Under the pieces are notes generated by a model. It was not told the origin of the DNA. It did no database searches and was given only the letters and a program-made list of their open reading frames with translations. A stretch of DNA of 64,000 bases, from positions 62,001 through 126,000 of the forward strand of contig JAKFVL010000003.1 of the NCBI GenBank assembly GCA_021732215.1, in the 5' to 3' direction. This DNA is from Hyphomicrobiales bacterium (GTDB taxonomy: Bacteria > Pseudomonadota > Alphaproteobacteria > Rhizobiales > Xanthobacteraceae). Position 1 is the stretch's first letter. Each line of letters starts with the position of its first letter. The translations under genes and the position numbers were made by a program. Shown here in pieces: positions 43,575-52,061 of this stretch.

Positions 43575-43596
43575 AACCGCAATCGGTCCGTTCTGG

Positions 43597-43611
43597 TTAA
43601 CGCCTCCTTAA
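43597..43611. promoter_or_regulatory. CtrA-type box before the TPR gene
   Basis: TTAA-CGCCTCC-TTAA with exactly 7 bases between half-sites, 98 bases before the TPR gene ATG and 22 bases after the motE-like stop. It suggests a separate, CtrA-controlled transcript for the TPR gene. Confidence 0.55.
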
Positions 43612-43708
43612 ACGCCCGCCCATAGACTGGACAACCGAACGGGCTGTGCGCGTCGCGCCATGCGACGCTGGCTGAACGATTGGCTTGCGAGACTGCGAGA
43701 GACACGGG

Positions 43709-46700
43709 ATGGCGCGAATGGCTGCCCAACGACGTCGGCTGCAGGATGCGCCGCGCTGGCTGGCTCGTCTTGCCGTCGCGGCCGCTTGTCTTTCCGCATG
43801 CGTTGCCGCCGGGCTGCCGTCGCCGGTGCTGGCGCAAGCGCAGCAACAGCCCCAGCCGGTGCGTGCCGAGGCGACGTTGACCGGAACCGGCGGCTTCGCA
43901 CGGCTGCTCATCAGGTTTGAAGAGGACGTCGAGGCCGAGGCGGTCACGGCGGGCTCGGTTCTCGTGATCCGTTTCAAACGGCCGGTTGCGCTGTCGATGG
44001 ACAAGGTCGCAGACGCGCTGCCGGACTATGTCGGATCGGCGCGGCGCGATCCCGACGGCCTCGCGGTGCGCCTCGCGCTGTCGCGCAAGGTCAGCGTCAA
44101 CACCATGGCCGCGGGCGAACGGCTGTTCGTCGATCTGCTGCCCGACAACTGGACCGGCGCGCCGCCGCCGCTGCCCGCCGATGTCGTGCGCGAACTGTCC
44201 GAGCGCGCGCGTGTCGCCGAGCGGCTGCTGCGCGAGCGCCAGCTTGCATCGGAGCTGAAGAAGCGGCCGCCGGTGCGGGTCCGCGCATCGGTGCAGCCGA
44301 CCTTCATCCGCTTCACGTTCGAATTGCCGGACGGTTCCGGCGTGTCGTCGTCGCTGAACGCGCAGAAGCTGTCGCTGCTGTTCAACACCGCGTTCAACTT
44401 CGATCTGGCCGACGCCAAGATCGCAGCACCCTCCAACATCTCCTCGATCGACCAGAAGATGGAGGGCGATACGTCGACCGTCGAGATCACGGTGGTCGGC
44501 AACGTCGACGTGCACACCTTCCGCGAGGAAAAAAGCTACGTCGTCGATATCGGATTTCAGCAAGCCGACCGGCCGCGCGCCAATGCGATCCCCGAGGTCA
44601 GACCGCCGCCCGCCCAGACCGCCCCCCAGCAAAGGTCCGATGCGGCGGCTTCGCCGCCAGCCGTTGCGGAGACCAGGCCGGACATCAAGCCAGAGCCGAA
44701 GGCCGCGGAGGCTGCGCCCGAAAACGTGGCCCCGAAGGTTGAGGTCGCGACACCCGCCGCAGCGTCTGCAACGCCTGCGCCTGTGATCGCGGCGCCGGCG
44801 GCCGTGCCCGCGCAAAGTGCGCCAAGGCCAGCGGCGGTGGCCGCCGCAGAGGCTGCGCCGATGCCCGCATCGCCGGGAGAAACCGTTCAACTCGATGCCA
44901 AGCGCCGCAGTGAAGGCTTCTCGCTGTCCTTTGCATTTTCATCGCCGACACCGGCCGCGCTGTTCCGGCGCGCCGACACCGTCTGGCTGGTGTTCGACAA
45001 GGCCACGCCGGTCAATCTCGACGTCATTCGCCAGGAAGGCGGATCGCTGATCGCCGACGTCAGCACGATGCCGTTGCCGCGCGGGCAGGCGATCCGCGTC
45101 CGGCTTAACCGGCCGCAGGTGTTTTCGCTCAGCGGCGACGAGCGGACATGGATCCTGACCATGGCGGATGCGACCCAGCAGCCGCCGCAGCCGATCTGGT
45201 CGACGCGCAACGTGGCCGATCCGGCGCGCGCCAACCTCGCGGTGCAATTGCTCAATCCGGGTCTCGTACATCGCATCGTCGATCCCGATGCCGGCGACAA
45301 CATCTTCGTGGTAACCGCGAGCCTGCCCGCGCGCGGGTTCATCCGCCGCCAGGATTTCGTGGAGTTCACCCTGCTGGATACGGTGCATGGCGTCGCCGTG
45401 CTGCCAAAATCGGAAGACGTGTCGGTCGATACCAGTGCGGGCAACGTCATCATCAACCGGCCGGGCGGGATGACGATCTCGTCGGCAAACGTCGGACCGG
45501 AGCGGGCCACGGCCAGCGTGCGGCCGGTGTTCGACAACGCCCAGTGGCGCGAACACCAGCAGGATGACTTCTTCAAGCGGCGCGAGCAATTGATCCACGC
45601 CGCCTTCACCATCAACGACGAGGCGAAGCTCGCGGCGCGGCTCGATCTCGCACGCTTCTACATGGCGCGGGGCTTCCACCGCGAAGCGCGCGGCATTCTC
45701 GATCTGGCGCTGTCGGATCAGAAGACCGGGCAAGAGGATGCGACCACGCTTGTCATGCATGCGGTCACCAGCGTCCTGATCGGCCAGCCGGAACAGACCC
45801 TGAAGGATCTCGCCAATCCCGCGGTCAACGGACACGCCGATACGCAGCTCTGGAAGGCGATGGCGCTGGCAGGTCAGGAAAAATGGGCCGATGCACGGGA
45901 GAAATTCAAGAACTCGGAATTTGCGATCACGGCTTTGCCGTTCGATCTGCAGCGGATCGCGCTCGCGAATGCGATGCGTGCCGCGATCGAGGTGAAGGAT
46001 TTTGCCAGCGCGGGCAATCGCAGCAACGAACTCGACCTGGTGGGCACCACGCCGGACATGCAGCCGATGGTCGCGCTGCTGCGCGGGCGGCTCGCGGAGG
46101 GTCTCAACCGCGAGAAGGATGCGCTGCGTGAATACGGCACGGCGGCACAGTCGCAGGACCGCGAAGCCGCCACCGAGGGCAGGCTGCGCGAGATGGCGCT
46201 GCGGCTGAAGCGCAACGAGATCGCCGACGACGACATTATCAAGGAACTCGAGACGCTGGCCGTGATGTGGCGCGGCGACAGCCTCGAAATCAAGACGCTG
46301 CAGATGCTGTTCCGGATTTACGCCAGCCGCGACCGCTATGCCGATGCGTTCGCGACGGCGCGCACCGCGACGCGGCTTCAGGCCAATGCGGCCGTGACGC
46401 GCGAGCTGCAAGACGAAGCGGCGTCGATTTTCTCGCAGGTGTTCCTGACGGCCAAGGGCGACGACATGCCGGCGATCGAGGCGCTGGCGCTGTTCTACGA
46501 CAATCGCGAGCTGACGCCGATCGGCCGCCGCGGCGACGAGATGATCCGGCGGCTCACCGAGCGGCTGGTGAACATCGATCTGCTCGATCAGGCGAGCGAG
46601 CTGCTGCAGTATCAGGTCGATCACCGGCTTGAGGGCGCCGCGCGCGCCCAGGTGGCTTCGCGTCTCGCCATGGTCTATCTGATGAACCGCAAGCCGGACC

Positions 46701-47305
46701 GGGCCGTCAGCGCCATCCGCTCGACCCGCATCGCCGATCTTGCCGGCGAGTTGCGGCAGCAGCGCCTGTTGCTGGAAGCGCGGGCGCAGAGCGATATCGG
46801 CCGTCACGATCTTGCGCTCGACATCATCTCCAGCAGTAACGGGCGTGAGGCGGTGCGGCTGCGCTCCGATATTCACTGGGCGGCGCGGCGCTGGCGCGAG
46901 GCCTCCGAACAGATCGAGCTGTATTACGGCGATCGCTGGCGCGATTTCACGCCGCTCAACGCTGTGGAAAAGGCCGACATCGTGCGCGCGGCGATCGGCT
47001 ACGCGCTCGCCGACGACACGCTCGGCCTTGCGCGCTTTCGCGAGAAGTATGCGCCGCTGATGAGCGGCGAGGCGGACAAGACGATGTTCGATCTCGCAAG
47101 CCAGCCCGCAACTGCCTCAAGCGCAGAATACGGCCAGATCGCCAAGATCGCGGCCAGCGTCGATACGCTCGAAGGCTTTCTGCGCGACATGCGCACGCGG
47201 TTTCCCGACACGGTCGCACGCATGAATGCGCCGGGCCAACGCCCGGATCCGACGCCGACGGGGAGCTTGCCGCAGATCAAGGGCGTGACGGCGTCGCGGC
47301 GGTAG
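43709..47305 (+). CDS. Large periplasmic tetratricopeptide-repeat protein, flagellar-linked
   Basis: A 1198-residue protein. A signal peptide (basic MARMAAQRRRLQDAPRW, hydrophobic core, cleavage near VLAQAQ) exports it. Residues about 50-330 hold two beta-rich AMIN-like segments (ARLLIRFEEDVEAEAV, SVQPTFIRFTFELPDGSG). An Ala/Pro-rich linker and a further beta domain (GFSLSFAFSSPTPAALFRRAD) follow. The second half is helical repeats of TPR type (AARLDLARFYMARGFHREARGIL, MVYLMNRKPDRAVSAI). The protein is unnamed to me. It follows the motE-like gene and has its own CtrA-type box, so a motor or polar periplasmic role is plausible; I suggest a MotC-like partner. ATG 43709 is used; 43718 is possible. 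Confidence 0.8.
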   Translation: MARMAAQRRRLQDAPRWLARLAVAAACLSACVAAGLPSPVLAQAQQQPQPVRAEATLTGTGGFARLLIRFEEDVEAEAVTAGSVLVIRFKRPVALSMDKVADALPDYVGSARRDPDGLAVRLALSRKVSVNTMAAGERLFVDLLPDNWTGAPPPLPADVVRELSERARVAERLLRERQLASELKKRPPVRVRASVQPTFIRFTFELPDGSGVSSSLNAQKLSLLFNTAFNFDLADAKIAAPSNISSIDQKMEGDTSTVEITVVGNVDVHTFREEKSYVVDIGFQQADRPRANAIPEVRPPPAQTAPQQRSDAAASPPAVAETRPDIKPEPKAAEAAPENVAPKVEVATPAAASATPAPVIAAPAAVPAQSAPRPAAVAAAEAAPMPASPGETVQLDAKRRSEGFSLSFAFSSPTPAALFRRADTVWLVFDKATPVNLDVIRQEGGSLIADVSTMPLPRGQAIRVRLNRPQVFSLSGDERTWILTMADATQQPPQPIWSTRNVADPARANLAVQLLNPGLVHRIVDPDAGDNIFVVTASLPARGFIRRQDFVEFTLLDTVHGVAVLPKSEDVSVDTSAGNVIINRPGGMTISSANVGPERATASVRPVFDNAQWREHQQDDFFKRREQLIHAAFTINDEAKLAARLDLARFYMARGFHREARGILDLALSDQKTGQEDATTLVMHAVTSVLIGQPEQTLKDLANPAVNGHADTQLWKAMALAGQEKWADAREKFKNSEFAITALPFDLQRIALANAMRAAIEVKDFASAGNRSNELDLVGTTPDMQPMVALLRGRLAEGLNREKDALREYGTAAQSQDREAATEGRLREMALRLKRNEIADDDIIKELETLAVMWRGDSLEIKTLQMLFRIYASRDRYADAFATARTATRLQANAAVTRELQDEAASIFSQVFLTAKGDDMPAIEALALFYDNRELTPIGRRGDEMIRRLTERLVNIDLLDQASELLQYQVDHRLEGAARAQVASRLAMVYLMNRKPDRAVSAIRSTRIADLAGELRQQRLLLEARAQSDIGRHDLALDIISSSNGREAVRLRSDIHWAARRWREASEQIELYYGDRWRDFTPLNAVEKADIVRAAIGYALADDTLGLARFREKYAPLMSGEADKTMFDLASQPATASSAEYGQIAKIAASVDTLEGFLRDMRTRFPDTVARMNAPGQRPDPTPTGSLPQIKGVTASRR

Positions 47306-47308
47306 CTG

Positions 47309-47426
47309 TCGTCATTGCGAGGAGCACCGGCGACGAAGCAATCCATTCTTCGCACCAGTCTGGATTGCTTCGCGGAGCCTGTCATCGGGCTCGCCGAAGG
47401 CGAGACCCGGTGACTCGCAATGACGA
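47309..47426. repeat. CGTCATTGCGAG palindromic repeat
   Basis: CGTCATTGCGAG and its complement CTCGCAATGACG bound the element, with GAAGCAATCCA / TGGATTGCTTC inside. It fills the gap between the convergent TPR and fliP genes. The same family recurs at 50884. Confidence 0.85.
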
Positions 47427-47446
47427 TGATTGAAAAATCAGGGTAA

Positions 47447-48205
47447 CTAACTGCCGCCGTAGCTCTGCACCAGACTGCCGGCCACCAGCGACCAGCCGTC
47501 CACCAGCACGAAAAAGATCAGCTTGAACGGCAGCGACACCACGATCGGCGGCAGCATCATCATGCCCATCGACATCAGCACCGATGCGACGACGAGGTCG
47601 ATGATGAGGAACGGCAGGAACAGCAGGAAGCCGATCTCGAAGGCGCGCTTCAGTTCCGAGATCATGAACGCCGGCACCAGGATGCGCAGCGACATCTCCT
47701 CGGGCGTGGCCGGCGCCGGTTCGCGGGAGAGATCGAGAAACAGCCGCAGATCCTTCTCGCGCACGTTCTTGAGCATGAAGCCGCGCAGCGGACCCGAGCC
47801 GCGCTCCAGCGCCTGTTCGGTGGTGATCTCGTTGGCAATCAGCGGCTTGACGCCGTCGTCATAGACCTTCTGCAGCACCGGTCCCATCACGAAGGCGGTG
47901 AGAAACAACGCCAGCGCGATGATGACCGAGTTTGGCGGCGCGGTCGCGGTGCCGAGCGCGGTGCGCAGCAGCGACAGCACCACGACGATGCGCGTGAACG
48001 ACGTCATCATGATCAGGATCGATGGCGCGATCGACAGCACCGTCAATAGCGCGATCAGCTGGATGGCGCGCTCGGTGACGCCACTGCCGCCCTGGCCGAG
48101 ATTGATGCTGATATCCTGCGCCGCCGCTGGCGAGACCAGCAGCGCGGCGGAGAGACAAACAAGAAGGGGAAGGAGAACTCTACGCGGTGAGGGGGCGGCC
48201 CTCAC
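47447..48205 (-). CDS. fliP: Flagellar export apparatus protein FliP
   Basis: A 252-residue FliP. It has a signal peptide (cleaved near SPAAAQ), then QDISINLGQGGSG, TVLSIAPSILIMMTSFTRIVVVLSLLR and MPPIVVSLPFKLIFFVLVDGW, the family's conserved membrane segments. FliP forms the core of the type III export gate in the inner membrane. The start is a GTG at 48203-48205 that overlaps the fliO stop (GTGA). It is separated from fliQ, fliR and flhB by about 3 kb and lies on the opposite strand, an arrangement common in this group. Confidence 0.95.
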   Translation of the reverse strand: MRAAPSPRRVLLPLLVCLSAALLVSPAAAQDISINLGQGGSGVTERAIQLIALLTVLSIAPSILIMMTSFTRIVVVLSLLRTALGTATAPPNSVIIALALFLTAFVMGPVLQKVYDDGVKPLIANEITTEQALERGSGPLRGFMLKNVREKDLRLFLDLSREPAPATPEEMSLRILVPAFMISELKRAFEIGFLLFLPFLIIDLVVASVLMSMGMMMLPPIVVSLPFKLIFFVLVDGWSLVAGSLVQSYGGS

Positions 48206-49224
48206 GAGGTGTTCTTTGGACGGCCCAACAAACTCGCCATCTCTTCTTCGAGGTCTTCGAACGATGCCTTGGGCGACGCGACCGGAGGCGCCGAGGATGT
48301 CTCGGCGGCGGCGGGCATGGATTCGACCTTCACCTCGCTGATGGAGCGTGCAGGGCGTCCGGCGTTTGCATCCGGGGCCATGGGAGGTGACGTGGGAGCT
48401 GACATGGGAGGCGAGGCGGGACGCGGATCGCCGCCGGGACGGCGAAGGGCGGCTTCGAGCCGCTGCGCCATCTCGGCCAGATTCTGATCGGCCGACGATG
48501 CGGCTGCTGCCGCGACGGCGGGCGCGGCCGCTGCTGCCGGAGCCGCGCGTTCCGGTGCACGCACGGGTGGCGCTTTCAGGGGGGCAGGCTCGGTGCTCCG
48601 GACCGGGCGCGGCATCATCGGCTCGCTCCGTGCAGGACGCGAAGGTGGGTCGGGACGAATCTCGGGCGCGGGGCGCATCTCGGGAGCGCGCATGTCGGGC
48701 GAAGGCCGCAACATCGGCTCCGGTACGAAGCCGCCGAAATTATCGCCGCGAGCATCGCCGCGTTCGCGCCGCTCCGGCATCGCTGCCGGTGTGCGGCGTG
48801 CTTCCTCCACGAACGAGGGACGCTGCGGGCGCGGCGGTGGCGGTTCAGCCATCGGCGGCTCGTTGAAGTCGAGGCTCTCGGCGCGGGGCGGATCGTTATC
48901 CGCCCAGTTTGCCGGATCGGGAAGCGCGGATGAGCGCGATTGATCGCGTACCGGAGCCGCGCGCACGATGTTCGGTTCGACAACGATGTCGGTCGGGCCG
49001 CCGATCATCAGCAGATGCTCGACGTTGTCGCGGCGGACCAGCACCAGACGGCGGCGGCCATCGACAGCGGTTGCGTCGATCACGGCGAGGCGTGGCAGTC
49101 GTCCGCCCTTGGCGGTCGCTCCCAGGCGATTGCCGGCGAAGCGCCGTACCAGCCACGCCGCCGCACCGATCAGCGCAAGGACGACGATGAACGCAAAGAA
49201 AAACCCAAGTGGTCCCTGAAGCAT
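48202..49224 (-). CDS. fliO: FliO-like flagellar biosynthesis protein with long disordered tail
   Basis: A 340-residue protein. The N-terminal 95 residues are the FliO part: membrane helix GFFFAFIVVLALIGAAAWLV, then a small beta domain (LPRLAVIDATAVDGRRRLVLVRRDNVEHLLMIGG). The remaining 245 residues are Pro/Arg/Ala-rich and disordered, ending with an acidic helix (FEDLEEEMASLLGRPKN). Enteric FliO is about 120 residues, so the tail is an extension. FliO scaffolds assembly of the FliP ring. It overlaps fliP by 3 bases, so the two are coupled. It is divergent from flgB with a 354-bp gap. Confidence 0.85.
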   Translation of the reverse strand: MLQGPLGFFFAFIVVLALIGAAAWLVRRFAGNRLGATAKGGRLPRLAVIDATAVDGRRRLVLVRRDNVEHLLMIGGPTDIVVEPNIVRAAPVRDQSRSSALPDPANWADNDPPRAESLDFNEPPMAEPPPPRPQRPSFVEEARRTPAAMPERRERGDARGDNFGGFVPEPMLRPSPDMRAPEMRPAPEIRPDPPSRPARSEPMMPRPVRSTEPAPLKAPPVRAPERAAPAAAAAPAVAAAAASSADQNLAEMAQRLEAALRRPGGDPRPASPPMSAPTSPPMAPDANAGRPARSISEVKVESMPAAAETSSAPPVASPKASFEDLEEEMASLLGRPKNTS

Positions 49225-49495
49225 GCCTTGTCCCCGGCAACAAGCTGCGAGTCCGGTTCAGGATTCGCAGCTTCGCATGTTTGAGAATACTACAACCGCC
49301 GGATAACGGTGAAGTTTTGGCTCTATTTGTTAACAGCGGCGCCTCGCGTTCGTATTCGCCGCTGCCGTTCGCATCCCATCCGCCATCTTCTTAACCCAGG
49401 AATCGGTTGCGCCCAAATCGGCCCGGGTTCCACCAGGGTCTTTATCGCTAATGTTTTCAACGGGTTTCATGCCCCTAAAAGCCGGCCGCAAAATC

Positions 49496-49511
49496 TTAAC
49501 CCGCCATTAAC
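49496..49511. promoter_or_regulatory. CtrA box before flgB
   Basis: TTAA-CCCGCCA-TTAAC matches the CtrA consensus TTAA-N7-TTAAC exactly, 68 bases before the flgB ATG. The fliO-flgB gap (49225-49578) holds further TTAAC half-sites at about 49331 and 49391 and no other gene. It probably drives flgB-flgC-fliE-fliQ-fliR-flhB. Confidence 0.7.
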
Positions 49512-49578
49512 CATACACGCGGCAAATTCTGCCTAGTTCGGTTTGCGCCGCATCGCCGAACGGGCGGAGGTTTTCGCG

Positions 49579-49989
49579 ATGGCTATTAACGATCTTCCCG
49601 GCCTCTCGGCTCTCAAGACCCGCATGCAATGGCACCAGGAACGTCAGCGGGTGCTGGCGAACAACGTCGCCAATTCCGACACACCCAGTTTCCGGCCGCG
49701 CGATCTGGTCGAGCCGAAATTCGACCGTGGCGGCCGCAGCGTCAGCGCTCCGGCTGCCGCCGTGCGGGTCGCCGTCACCAACGCCGCCCATATTTCCGGT
49801 TCCGCGAGCAGCGAAGGCGTCGGCCAAAGCCGCAAGGCCGGCTACGAGACGAGGCCCGCGGGCAATGCGGTCAATCTCGAGGAGGAGATGATGAAGGTCT
49901 CCGCCAACCAGATGGACTATGCGGCGGCGACCACGCTCTACAGCCGCAGTCTCAATTTGCTCAAGACCGCCATCGGCAGGCAGCGCTGA
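49579..49989 (+). CDS. flgB: Proximal rod protein FlgB
   Basis: A 136-residue rod subunit. LSALKTRMQWHQERQRVLANNVANSDTPSFRPRDL is the FlgB N-terminal motif, and MMKVSANQMDYAAATTLYSRSLNLLKTAIGRQ the C-terminal helix. It forms the base of the rod. The ATG at 49579 follows GGAGG. It starts the operon flgB-flgC-fliE-fliQ-fliR-flhB under a CtrA-type box. A palindromic repeat sits between it and flgC, which is unusual for a tight operon. Confidence 0.95.
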   Translation: MAINDLPGLSALKTRMQWHQERQRVLANNVANSDTPSFRPRDLVEPKFDRGGRSVSAPAAAVRVAVTNAAHISGSASSEGVGQSRKAGYETRPAGNAVNLEEEMMKVSANQMDYAAATTLYSRSLNLLKTAIGRQR

Positions 49990-50048
49990 CGATGCCCGCT
50001 ATCCGCTGCAACAAAGTTGAATCAGAGTTATCGGCATTTCTTTGGTTT

Positions 50049-50098
50049 GAGCATGATCTTGATCCGGAAACCGGCACCCGCTTTTCGGGATCATGCTC
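50049..50098. repeat. GAGCATGATC palindromic repeat inside the flgB operon
   Basis: An imperfect palindrome running from GAGCATGATC (50049) to GATCATGCTC (50098) with CCGGAAACCGG in the middle. This family is common in rhizobial and Bradyrhizobium-type intergenic DNA. It fills most of the 124-bp flgB-flgC gap. Confidence 0.85.
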
Positions 50099-50113
50099 CA
50101 GGGAGAGCGAACG

Positions 50114-50539
50114 ATGAACGACCAGGTTTCAGACTTCGCGCGATCGATGGGGATCGCGACATCCGGGCTCAAGGCGCAAGCCGGACGCATGCGCGTCATA
50201 TCGGAGAACATCGCCAATGCTGACTCCACCGCGAAAACTCCGGGCGGCGATCCGTATCGCCGCAAGGTCCCGACTTTCAGCTCCGAGCTCGACCGCACCC
50301 TCGATGCTCGCGTCGTGGCGCTCGGCCGCGTCCGGCCCGACAACTCCGCGTTCCGCATCCGCAACGAACCCGGCAATCCGGCCGCCGACGCCAACGGCAA
50401 CGTCAAATATCCGAACGTCAATTCCGTGGTGGAAATGACCGACCTGCGCGAAGCGCAGCGATCCTACGAGGCCAACCTCAACATCATCGGCGCGACCCGC
50501 CGCATGATCCAGCGCACGCTCGACATCCTCAGGGCCTGA
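50114..50539 (+). CDS. flgC: Proximal rod protein FlgC
   Basis: A 141-residue rod subunit. MGIATSGLKAQAGRMRVISENIANADSTAKTPGGDPYRRK is the FlgC N-terminal motif (NIANADSTxxxxGGDPYRRK), and VEMTDLREAQRSYEANLNIIGATRRMIQRTLDILR the C-terminal helix. The ATG at 50114 follows GGGAGAGCGAACG. It lies 28 bases before fliE in the same operon. The length is normal. Confidence 0.95.
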   Translation: MNDQVSDFARSMGIATSGLKAQAGRMRVISENIANADSTAKTPGGDPYRRKVPTFSSELDRTLDARVVALGRVRPDNSAFRIRNEPGNPAADANGNVKYPNVNSVVEMTDLREAQRSYEANLNIIGATRRMIQRTLDILRA

Positions 50540-50567
50540 CCCAGAGCCCGATCCGGAGACATAGATC

Positions 50568-50876
50568 ATGGCATCGCCGACCATTGCAGCCAATGCCTAC
50601 GCCAATCTCGCCAAGCTCGTCGATGCAACGGGCGCCGGTTCGAAACCGGAAGGCGGCGGTCCTTCGTTCGGCGCGGTGCTCAAGGACGCGCTCGGAAGCG
50701 TCATGGAGGCCGGGAAGAAGTCGGATGCGCAATCCGTCGCGCTCGCATCGGGCAAGGCCAACGTCATGGACGTCGTTACCGCCGTCGCCGAGACCGACGT
50801 CGCGGTCTCGACCCTGGTCTCGGTGCGCGACCGCGTGATCCAGTCCTACGAAGACATTCTCAGAATGCCGATCTGA
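50568..50876 (+). CDS. fliE: Flagellar hook-basal body complex protein FliE
   Basis: A 102-residue FliE. PSFGAVLKDALGSVMEAGKKSDAQS and VMDVVTAVAETDVAVSTLVSVRDRVIQSYEDILRMPI are the conserved helical regions. FliE joins the MS ring to the rod and is exported early. The ATG at 50568 has GGAGACATAGATC before it. A repeat at 50884 lies between fliE and fliQ, but the genes keep the same direction and are probably one transcript. Confidence 0.95.
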   Translation: MASPTIAANAYANLAKLVDATGAGSKPEGGGPSFGAVLKDALGSVMEAGKKSDAQSVALASGKANVMDVVTAVAETDVAVSTLVSVRDRVIQSYEDILRMPI

Positions 50877-50883
50877 TTCAGAT

Positions 50884-50966
50884 GGTCATTGCGAGCGCAG
50901 CGAAGCAATCCGGCTGCGAGGAAATTTCTGGATTGCTTCGTCGCTATCGCTTCTCGCAATGACGAG
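50884..50966. repeat. Short CGTCATTGCGAG-family palindromic repeat
   Basis: GTCATTGCGAGCGCAGCGAAG with GCAATCC at the left, and GGATTGCTTCG...CTCGCAATGACGAG at the right, form an inverted element between fliE and fliQ. It is a shorter relative of the element at 47309. Confidence 0.85.
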
Positions 50967-51002
50967 CGTGTGTAGTTTCCAGTTCTGAGGCAAGGAGTTG
51001 AA

Positions 51003-51266
51003 ATGACCGGTCCTGAAACGCTCGATGTCGCGCGCGACGCCATCTGGACCATCGTGGTGGTGTCCGGGCCGCTGATGGGGATCGGCCTGCTGGTCGGCGT
51101 CGCCGTTTCGCTGGTGCAGGCGCTGACGCAGATCCAGGAACAGACGCTCGTGTTCGTGCCGAAGATCGTCGCGATGTTCCTGACCTTGCTGGTCGCGCTG
51201 CCGTTCATGGCGGACGCCATGTACAGCCAGATGATGAGGATTTCGTCGCGAATCATCGGGGGTTGA
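51003..51266 (+). CDS. fliQ: Flagellar export apparatus protein FliQ
   Basis: An 87-residue membrane protein with two helices. SGPLMGIGLLVGVAVSLVQALTQIQEQTLVFVPKIVAMFL is the FliQ signature. It joins FliP and FliR in the export gate. The ATG at 51003 follows AAGGAG at 6 bases. The fliR start overlaps or follows closely. Confidence 0.95.
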   Translation: MTGPETLDVARDAIWTIVVVSGPLMGIGLLVGVAVSLVQALTQIQEQTLVFVPKIVAMFLTLLVALPFMADAMYSQMMRISSRIIGG

Positions 51267-51283
51267 GCGAAACTCACAACATC

Positions 51284-52054
51284 ATGCGCCTCGATGTCTC
51301 GCTGCTTCCCGCTCTCGCCGCCGCCTTCATGCTGACGTTCGCCCGCGTCGGCGCGATGGTCAGCCTGATGCCGGGGTTCGGCGAGATGAGCGTGCCGGTC
51401 CGCATCAAGCTCGCGATCGCTCTGGCGCTGACGCTCATCATCGTGCCGCTGCACCGCACCGCCTATCAGATCGACATGAGCTCGATGACGCCGCTGCTGG
51501 TGTTGATCGTGCATGAAATCCTGATCGGCCTCGTGCTCGGCGCCACCGGGCGGGTGGCGTTGTCGGCGCTTGCGGTGGCGGGCTCCGTGATCGCGCAGCA
51601 ACTGGGCCTCGGTTTTGTGACTGCATTCGATTCGTCGCAGGGCCAGCAAGGCGTCGTGATCGGCAACTTCCTGAGCATTCTCGGCCTGACGCTGCTGTTC
51701 GCCACCGACATGCATTACCTGATCATCGCCGCGCTGAACGAGAGCTACAGGATCTTCGCGCCGGGTGCGTTTCTGGGCACCGGCGACGTCGCGGCGCTCG
51801 CGACCAAGGCGTTCGCGCTGGCCTTCAAGGTCGGGACGCAACTGGCCGCGCCGTTTCTGGTGTTCGGTCTGGTGTTCAATCTCGGCCTCGGCGTGCTGGC
51901 GCGCATGATGCCGCAGATGCAGGTGTACTTCGTCGGCGTGCCGCTTTCGATCGTGATCGGCTTCATGATCTTCGCCGGCGTGATCGTGACCATGATGAGC
52001 ACCTATCTCGAATACTTCGGCAGCATCATGCAGCAACTGATCCCGGTCAGGTGA
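51284..52054 (+). CDS. fliR: Flagellar export apparatus protein FliR
   Basis: A 256-residue integral membrane protein with about six helices. MRLDVSLLPALAAAFMLTFARVGAMVSLMPGFGE is the conserved N-terminus, and GQLAAPFLVFGLVFNLGLGVLARMMPQMQVYFVGVPLSIVIGF-type segments (here LAAPFLVFGLVFN, RMMPQMQVYFVG) are FliR landmarks. FliR completes the FliP-FliQ-FliR gate. The ATG at 51284 gives the usual N-terminus; a TTG at 51263 overlapping the fliQ stop is an alternative that adds seven residues. It is 7 bases before flhB. Confidence 0.93.
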   Translation: MRLDVSLLPALAAAFMLTFARVGAMVSLMPGFGEMSVPVRIKLAIALALTLIIVPLHRTAYQIDMSSMTPLLVLIVHEILIGLVLGATGRVALSALAVAGSVIAQQLGLGFVTAFDSSQGQQGVVIGNFLSILGLTLLFATDMHYLIIAALNESYRIFAPGAFLGTGDVAALATKAFALAFKVGTQLAAPFLVFGLVFNLGLGVLARMMPQMQVYFVGVPLSIVIGFMIFAGVIVTMMSTYLEYFGSIMQQLIPVR

Positions 52055-52061
52055 GCGCGAC

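Noticed and set aside
44939-46876. A 645-codon open frame on the - strand
   Set aside because: Antisense to the TPR gene; protein is Arg/His/Asp-rich without recognisable motifs.
47309-47426. Palindrome as a CRISPR or IS remnant
   Set aside because: It is a single dispersed palindromic repeat without spacers, transposase or flanking duplications.
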